From Gracilaria vermiculophylla (Eukaryota > Rhodophyta > Florideophyceae > Gracilariales > Gracilariaceae): a stretch of 11,779 nucleotides of DNA. Position numbers and translations under genes: made by a program. Below the pieces are notes generated by a model. It saw only the letters and a program-made list of their open reading frames with translations. It was not told the DNA's origin and made no database searches. Location: assembly GCA_019155205.2 (NCBI GenBank), contig JAHNZQ020000092.1, positions 271,333 through 283,111 of the forward strand. The letters run 5' to 3'. Shown in pieces: positions 7,093 to 11,779 of the stretch. Position 1 is the first letter of the stretch. Every line of letters begins with the position of its first letter.

Positions 7093-7687
7093 ATGAGTGA
7101 CCCCCTTGTCATCGCCTCATGTTGCGCCCTTCTCATCCTCTCCCAGGTCGCAGCCGTTGCCCATGCCAACGTTCACTCCCACAAACTATTCGACCAAAAG
7201 AACGAAGCGGCCCGCGACGTCGCCGTTGTACTGGCCAAGGTCCTGGTGCCCTCCGCGAGATGCCAGGCCTCCCAAACCTGCGCCCAAACCTCCTGCCTCC
7301 CAAGCACGTGCATCAACGACGCCTTTGGCCGCGGCTACCGCTGCTCCAGTTTTCTGTTCGCTTCCATCGGAGAGTGATTCTGCCCGGACAGCTACAGCCC
7401 TGAGAAACGCCTGTCGAACTTCGACACCCCCCTTCCTCTCGTTCACGCCGCAGTCGCTGCGGTACGAAAAGCGCAATGACAAGTTCCACATTCAAGTAAA
7501 AAACCTTGAGCTTCTCAGAGACATTTGCGCGCTGGAGAAGACGCGCGACTCCCTGCGCGACTCTTTCAACAAACACAACCTCAAAGGCTGGTTGTATGCG
7601 TTCCATTCGTCGCGGCTGATGTTTTTGTACCCACGGTAGGCGCGAAAACGCCAAAGCGCCAACATTCAGCAATGCGGATACGTTCCC
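7093..7687 (+). pseudogene. Disrupted 5' part of the VWA-Cache-lectin gene
   Basis: ATG at 7093 opens a frame whose first 25 residues are a clear signal peptide (hydrophobic core ASCCALLILSQVAAVAHA). A Cys-rich segment follows, then a TGA at 7375-7377. The same frame past the TGA still looks protein-like (CPDSYSPEKRLSNFD). Around the six-C run 7427-7432 the coding signal moves to the frame shared with the downstream 625-codon open frame. That frame carries YEKRNDKFHIQVKN, LRDICALEKTR and WLYAFHSSRLMFLYP, matching the usual region before the VWA domain of alpha2/delta-like proteins. It then meets TAG at 7637-7639, and continues with GYVPMRRAWHIA into the open frame. The lesions are one stop, one shift and one stop. 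I found no GT-AG intron that repairs all three. Either the gene is decaying or these are sequence errors, since the downstream part is intact. The start at 7093 is supported by the signal peptide, though its Kozak context is weak. Confidence 0.65.
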
Positions 7688-9565
7688 ATGCGTCGTGCGT
7701 GGCACATCGCTGCCGCTTCCGGCTTGAAAGATGTGGTGTTTATTTTGGACAAGACTTCTTTCGTGGCCACCGACAAGAAGCTCTCAAAGTCTTTGAGAAA
7801 TGCGTTGGAAGCCCTCGAACGCTGTGATCACGTAGCTGTGATTGCTGTAGACCAAAAAGCTGAGGCTTTGAGTAACTTTGAAAGACTTTATAGTGCCACG
7901 GACGACGTGAAGAACAAGCTCTTGACCGATTTAGAGCGGTTGCAACCATCGAGTGGAGAGCCGCATATTGAGTCTACACTTTCCATCGCGTTTGGAATGC
8001 TAAAAGAATCATATGAAAAAAGAGAATCCAGCTCTTGCTCAAAGATCATCGTCTTGTTGATGGGTAATGATCCAAATTGTTTTGATGAGTGTAGTTCTTC
8101 GCAAGCTGGATCCAAAGGATGCCGTTGTACGTCTAGGATAGTGGATATGGTCAAACGCCAACGGAAAATTGAATATAATGTGTCCATTGTCACGTTTACA
8201 GAAGGAAACAACAACGACGCTCAACGTGTAGCTCGCTCTCTGGTGTGCGAGTCTTCAAACCCAGGTGTCTGGAGCCGAGTATCATCCGAGCAAAGCCCCG
8301 ATAGTTCTCTTCTCGCGTATACGGATATTGCATCTCTAACTCAAACAAGAGAGCAATGTATTTCTGATGTATACGTTGATGCCAGTGGGTTGGGCAAAAT
8401 GTTTACAATAGCCCGTCCTGTATACGACCCGCAATCCCAACGACCTATTGGGGTCGTAAAGGTAGATACCACTATCCGCGAGGTATCTGAGGCTGTGAGA
8501 GGAAGAGAGACTGCTGTTTCAGCCGTGAAGGACAAGTGGGCGAGCGAGAACAGGGGGTGCAAGGCCAGGGTGTTGGGTGGTTGTGAGCTTCAAAAGCTTC
8601 GAGATCGGTACGCTGGAGCCTGTGCAGATGTCCTGGTTGAAAATGGGCAGCCGTGGACTTGCTTCCTAGCGGCAAACTCTCTCTACTGGAGATCCGACGA
8701 TGAACTTTCATGGACTGACGCTCAACAGTTCTGCAAATCCTCAAGTAGTGATCTGGCAGTGATTGATAATGAGGGAAAGAACAAGATTGCTGCGAGCATC
8801 AGCTCTCTTGATGGCAGTTGGATCGGACTGAAAGCCTCTCGCGGCGATTCCCTTACATGGGTGAGCGGGTCGCAGCTGGACGAAAATTCATTGGGCTTCA
8901 GCATCTCGAGCGAATCATTTGGAGCAGAAGTGAGGGCACTTCACGACCAGGGGCTTGTAGATGCTTGTGTATCCATTGACGTACGTGGAGTAGACGAAAA
9001 ATGGAACGTGGTACCATGTGACGCCAAGCGATTTGCTCTGTGTGAGATACCTGCAGGAAGTCCGAACGCGAGTCGAATATGCCCGGCTGATGCTATCTTC
9101 AACCCGCGAACCACGCAACATGAGCCATTCAACAAGGTTGACTGTGATTTCGCCGGTTCTCCATCGTGCTCCGATGATGAAGAACAAATCCTCCGCGAGG
9201 CGTACCCGTTGTACACAGAGCAATCCATCGAAATCAGAGATGATTTCGATCGACAATGCTGCGGCGGAAGATCAGATACCGGCGGTGAAAAGGAGTGTGA
9301 AGAAGACAACAAAGGATTACCCGTGGCAGCAATCGCTAGAATTGCTGTTGCAGTCATTCTCTTTCTGATGGTATTTCTCTCGTTTTGTATGAAAAAGACA
9401 TTTGATCGGAATAGACGCGAGACACTCAATACCCTACAATTCAAGATGATATTCTTTCAGAGAATTCGCCCGTTTCCGAGCAGAGATCTTCACTCTGGAA
9501 CGTTCACGAAGAAATCCAAACTGTTCCACACTGCGACGAAGATTATCTCGACAAATTTGATATAA
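7688..9565 (+). CDS. VWA-Cache-C-type-lectin transmembrane protein (open part)
   Basis: 625 open codons. The ATG at 7688 is probably not the true start, because residues 2-10 (RRAWHIAAA) fit the conserved R-R-x-W-Y-x-x-A motif that precedes VWA domains in calcium-channel alpha2/delta-like proteins, and related sequence continues upstream. Domains in order: VWA-like (about 14-190; strand KDVVFILD, then DKTSF where the metal site DxSxS is expected, and a second core strand SKIIVLLM); Cache-like segment (228-263, VDASGLGKMFTIARPVYD then IGVVKVD); C-type lectin-like domain (about 320-454) with WIGL (378-381), and C349/C452 and C427/C444 as the two standard disulphides; a Cys-containing acidic linker; one transmembrane helix (about 545-567) followed by KKTFDRNRR, a stop-transfer signal; and a ~55-residue cytoplasmic tail. 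The lectin calcium-site motifs EPN/QPD and WND are absent (W439 is followed by N-V). With the upstream signal peptide this predicts a type I surface protein for sensing or adhesion. That role is inferred. Confidence 0.88.
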   Translation: MRRAWHIAAASGLKDVVFILDKTSFVATDKKLSKSLRNALEALERCDHVAVIAVDQKAEALSNFERLYSATDDVKNKLLTDLERLQPSSGEPHIESTLSIAFGMLKESYEKRESSSCSKIIVLLMGNDPNCFDECSSSQAGSKGCRCTSRIVDMVKRQRKIEYNVSIVTFTEGNNNDAQRVARSLVCESSNPGVWSRVSSEQSPDSSLLAYTDIASLTQTREQCISDVYVDASGLGKMFTIARPVYDPQSQRPIGVVKVDTTIREVSEAVRGRETAVSAVKDKWASENRGCKARVLGGCELQKLRDRYAGACADVLVENGQPWTCFLAANSLYWRSDDELSWTDAQQFCKSSSSDLAVIDNEGKNKIAASISSLDGSWIGLKASRGDSLTWVSGSQLDENSLGFSISSESFGAEVRALHDQGLVDACVSIDVRGVDEKWNVVPCDAKRFALCEIPAGSPNASRICPADAIFNPRTTQHEPFNKVDCDFAGSPSCSDDEEQILREAYPLYTEQSIEIRDDFDRQCCGGRSDTGGEKECEEDNKGLPVAAIARIAVAVILFLMVFLSFCMKKTFDRNRRETLNTLQFKMIFFQRIRPFPSRDLHSGTFTKKSKLFHTATKIISTNLI

Positions 9566-10790
9566 ACTGAAATTGTACACGGACAGGAGGTGCAATTTAC
9601 CTTTGAGTGTGACCTTTCAGCGAGTGTGATTTTGATTTTGCACCCATCAAAGGAGAGGGTTCTAGTGCAGGTTTAATTCTTGCGCATGCAATAGGACCGG
9701 GTAGAGGCGCGTGGTTGCGTGTCAAAAGTACTAATTTAGTAGAAATGTGGGCGACTATTTGAAAGTGAAATATCCCGCCATAATCTGAGAGGTCATACGC
9801 TGCTTGTGGGCTGAAATGCGCCCTGACGTTGTGCCCATAGCTGGATTCACCCCTTAAATTGCGGGCACTGGAAGCCTAATCTCTGAACTAGCGACAGCAA
9901 ACTGACAATATTGTTTCAGGAGGACGGATTAGCCAATGCTTCACAGACTCATGATAGCATTTAATGAAACTGAAAGGCTTCCTAGCGTATGGAATTTGTT
10001 TCTCTGTGTGTCCAGATTCAATACATGTGTGGGCTGTGGTGCAGATGATGGGAGCGAAACGAACCTGTTTCTGAGACGCATACGCACATTATATATAATT
10101 TCACGGTTTAAAATGCAGTGAACTACCCCGTATGAGGCTGTCTTATTAAAAAACGTGCTGCTTGGTTAATGACCTGCATCCAAGACGACGCACCAGCGTA
10201 CCGCAGTGAAATAATCTTCTCAGAGTTGTAGAGTTTTTCCTGTTTCTTTCCACTCGTTCTTTAACCAAGCTTTTTCTCATTTTCTGCCCCCGTTTTATTT
10301 TCGAGGTTTGCAAAACACTCTATAAAGTGTGGTTCAGCAAAATAAATGTTTATTTATCATACAAAGAGAAGTTCTTACTTTATAGGTGTGACAAACTGTT
10401 TGCAAGCTACGCTTTATTTGTTTATTGTGACGTCAAAAGATAGTTCATCGACGTCTCTAGAAGTTTCTATAAGTTGTCCAGCTCAGCTTTCTGTGCTAAA
10501 CAACTTACAAATTTGTTCTAAAGCTTTCCAAAAGAGATAATCAAAAGTCTATGTAAGGGTGTGGTGCTCTCAAATAACAAGAGATGAAGGAACCCAAGTA
10601 AATTTTTATTGAACCAACCGTCTACCTACTCCTATTCATTTCACTGGTAGCATCGCAACCGTTCCGGCCGCTGTGGCCGCCCCGATTGAAGAAGAAAAAC
10701 CGCCGATATAAACATGAAAATTTTTGAAGTGGTAGTTTTTGGTGTGGAATTTTCTACAGTTGTCGTGCTTTTTCAGGATTTGGTTTTGAT
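9566..10790. other. Intergenic stretch downstream of the lectin gene
   Basis: No supported gene. The longest frames (61 and 64 codons, 9936-10121 and 10346-10540, plus) lack motifs. Visible structures are a 12-bp AT palindrome ATTATATATAAT (10088-10099) and a GC island, CGGCCGCTGTGGCCG (10665-10679), standing alone in AT-rich DNA. The first bases must include the 3' UTR of the lectin gene, but no AATAAA is seen close to the stop. Confidence 0.5.
10340..10355. terminator. AAATAAA-TG-TTTATTT palindrome (possible bidirectional poly(A) signal)
   Basis: A perfect 7-bp inverted repeat around TG gives AATAAA on both strands (10341-10346 plus; 10349-10354 minus). It lies 0.8 kb past the lectin gene stop, with no known minus-strand gene ending here. 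It could be a poly(A) signal for either direction, or chance in AT-rich DNA. Confidence 0.25.
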
Positions 10791-10890
10791 TTCAACTGCT
10801 GATTTTTGTGAAAAGGACACCAGTTTTATTGGAAGTTGGCTTGTCTTAATTAGAAATTTTATTGCAAATCAACTGTGCTGATTTTTGAAA
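10791..10890 (+). repeat. Imperfect 23-bp motif duplicated 77 bp apart
   Basis: 10791-10813 and 10868-10890 share TCAACTG, then CTGATTTTTG, then GAAA, differing by small gaps of two bases. The sequence is T-rich. It may be a weak tandem duplication within old transposon or intergenic DNA. Confidence 0.5.
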
Positions 10891-11369
10891 TATGTGTAGA
10901 GTGGTTCACAGTAGGCTAACCTGTGGGCAGGAGAGCCAGGTAACCGTTGACACAGTAGTGGTGCTACATCTACTGGGCAACAGGTGTTGGAGCCACCCTT
11001 GCAGAGTGTTGTGGCTAGCCCGTGGATATTGGGTGCAGGTGAAAGACGGAAGATTACGACACACTATTTACCGACCAGGTGTATCTGCTGTAGAGCCAAG
11101 TATTCTCTTGAACCCTTTCTGACTTGTTGGCTGCTGGTTAGGTCAGGCCTGATGGGAACGCGTTTCGAGAAACGCTTGTGAGCAAAGCACAGTCAAGCCT
11201 TGGACGAGGTAGACATTTCTAGGTTCTCTCAACGCGCTGTACACTATATCTTACGGTCGGCTCGTGAAGCTGCGTTATTGAGTTAAGGACACCGTGAAGG
11301 TTAACATTGCCTACATCATACCCTGTGATTGTAGATAGACTGGTGGAAATCTCCTGAAAAGGCAGCTGA
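10891..11369. other. Unassigned stretch next to gypsy fragment
   Basis: No supported gene. Base composition is more balanced than in the AT-rich DNA before it, which would fit decayed retroelement sequence continuing from the reverse-transcriptase fragment. I could not find the later reverse-transcriptase motifs (MPFGL, Y-x-DD) in any minus frame. A palindrome GCGTTTC-GA-GAAACGC is present at 11160-11175. Short frames at 10892-11122 and 10984-11181 (plus) are not recognised. Confidence 0.45.
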
Positions 11370-11717
11370 TCAGTACCTGCCCAAGCCACGATTAGCGTCG
11401 AGAGCCGTGAACAATGTAGCATCACCGAGTGAGTCTATGCACTCGTCCATCCGAGTGATCTGGTAGGTATCCCGGATAGTCGCGGCATGGAGCCGGCAGT
11501 TATCTCCACAAAATCTCCATGTCCCATCCGCTTTAAGCGCAAGGACCACGGGGAACACCAACGGAGATTGCGCGGGCTCTATGACTAGGGCACGGAGCAT
11601 GCGCTCCATTTGAAAAAATTCCTCTTCCCTAGCCTTTGGCCTAGCCCTGTATGGTGTAGTGCAAACTACGAACGTGGCACAGACACGAGCCGCGTCGCGG
11701 AAGCACCACCAAGGTGT
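11370..11717 (-). pseudogene. Ty3/gypsy-type reverse transcriptase fragment
   Basis: A minus frame of 115 codons, bounded by TGA (11718-11720) upstream and TGA (11370-11372) downstream. It covers the start of a gypsy reverse-transcriptase domain: PYRARPKAREEEFFQMERML (the lead-in usually following the protease linker), then QSPLVFPVVLALKADGTWRF, the CGDNCRLH block (normally C-V-D-Y-R-x-L-N), DTYQITRMDECIDSLGDA and TALDANRG, where D is the first catalytic aspartate. The reading frame stops just where G-Y-W-Q is expected. The fingers-palm remainder with Y-x-DD, RNase H and integrase is missing, and several consensus positions are changed. It is a decayed fragment of the pol gene. The element's body would have extended to higher coordinates for gag/protease. 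Confidence 0.88.
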
Positions 11718-11779
11718 TCAAGCTTGCTCTCAATGAGAGGTGGCACAGCGAGAGAGCCCTCTGATAGGGTCGACACGAG
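11718..11779. other. Window end, probable continuation of decayed gypsy element
   Basis: Lies upstream of the reverse-transcriptase fragment in its sense, so would correspond to the protease-linker region. Minus frames are short and I recognise no motif. Confidence 0.3.

Noticed and set aside
7636..7669. Possible 34-bp GT-AG intron removing the TAG at 7637
   Set aside because: Removing it puts the downstream sequence in the wrong frame for the MRRAWHIA-VWA region, and 34 bp is implausibly short. A 46-bp alternative (7594-7639) fails on frame as well.
9371..9460. Possible 90-bp GT-AG intron near the end of the lectin gene
   Set aside because: It keeps frame, but would cut away half of the transmembrane helix and the basic stop-transfer segment, and the sequence is open without it.
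1..11779. CRISPR array, rRNA, prokaryotic operon or phage features
   Set aside because: No regularly spaced palindromic repeats, rRNA-like sequence or gene clusters with ribosome-binding sites were seen. The content is eukaryotic.

Overview
The window looks like nuclear DNA of an intron-poor eukaryote. The two recognisable genes are a fungal/algal-type purine permease and a secreted or membrane protein with metazoan-style extracellular modules. There are no Shine-Dalgarno or operon features, and the flanks carry LTR-retrotransposon debris (one solo LTR, one Ty3/gypsy reverse-transcriptase fragment). A marine red alga is my best guess, from single-exon genes, very GC-rich coding sequence beside AT-rich intergenic DNA, and mixed copia/gypsy remnants. 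Another alga or protist cannot be excluded from sequence alone.

Layout. 1-3293 is mostly non-coding and TE-derived. It holds a 71-bp perfect direct repeat (703-773 and 936-1006) enclosing a fragment of the 3' half of a tRNA, then a 368-bp solo LTR (1527-1894) with intact 5-bp target-site duplications, then unassigned AT-rich DNA. 3294-4934 (minus) is a complete single-exon NCS2/NAT permease of the UapA xanthine/urate type. 4935-7092 is a long divergent intergenic region, extremely GC/CpG-rich near the permease. It has G-tracts, two short tandem repeat arrays, four CACGTG palindromes, one TTACGTAA palindrome and a switch of strand composition near 5.5 kb. 7093-9565 (plus) encodes a putative type I membrane protein: signal peptide, a region related to the N-terminal part of calcium-channel alpha2/delta proteins, a VWA domain, a Cache-like segment, a C-type lectin-like domain and one transmembrane helix. 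Its first ~550 bases are interrupted by two in-frame stops and one frameshift, while the following 625 codons are open. 9566-11369 has no gene I can support. 11370-11717 (minus) is a decayed gypsy-type reverse-transcriptase fragment.

The two main genes are divergently transcribed from the GC-rich block. Nothing in their functions (purine uptake; extracellular sensing or adhesion) suggests they work together, but they may share regulatory DNA. The item most worth pursuing is the VWA-Cache-lectin protein and whether its 5' lesions are real.
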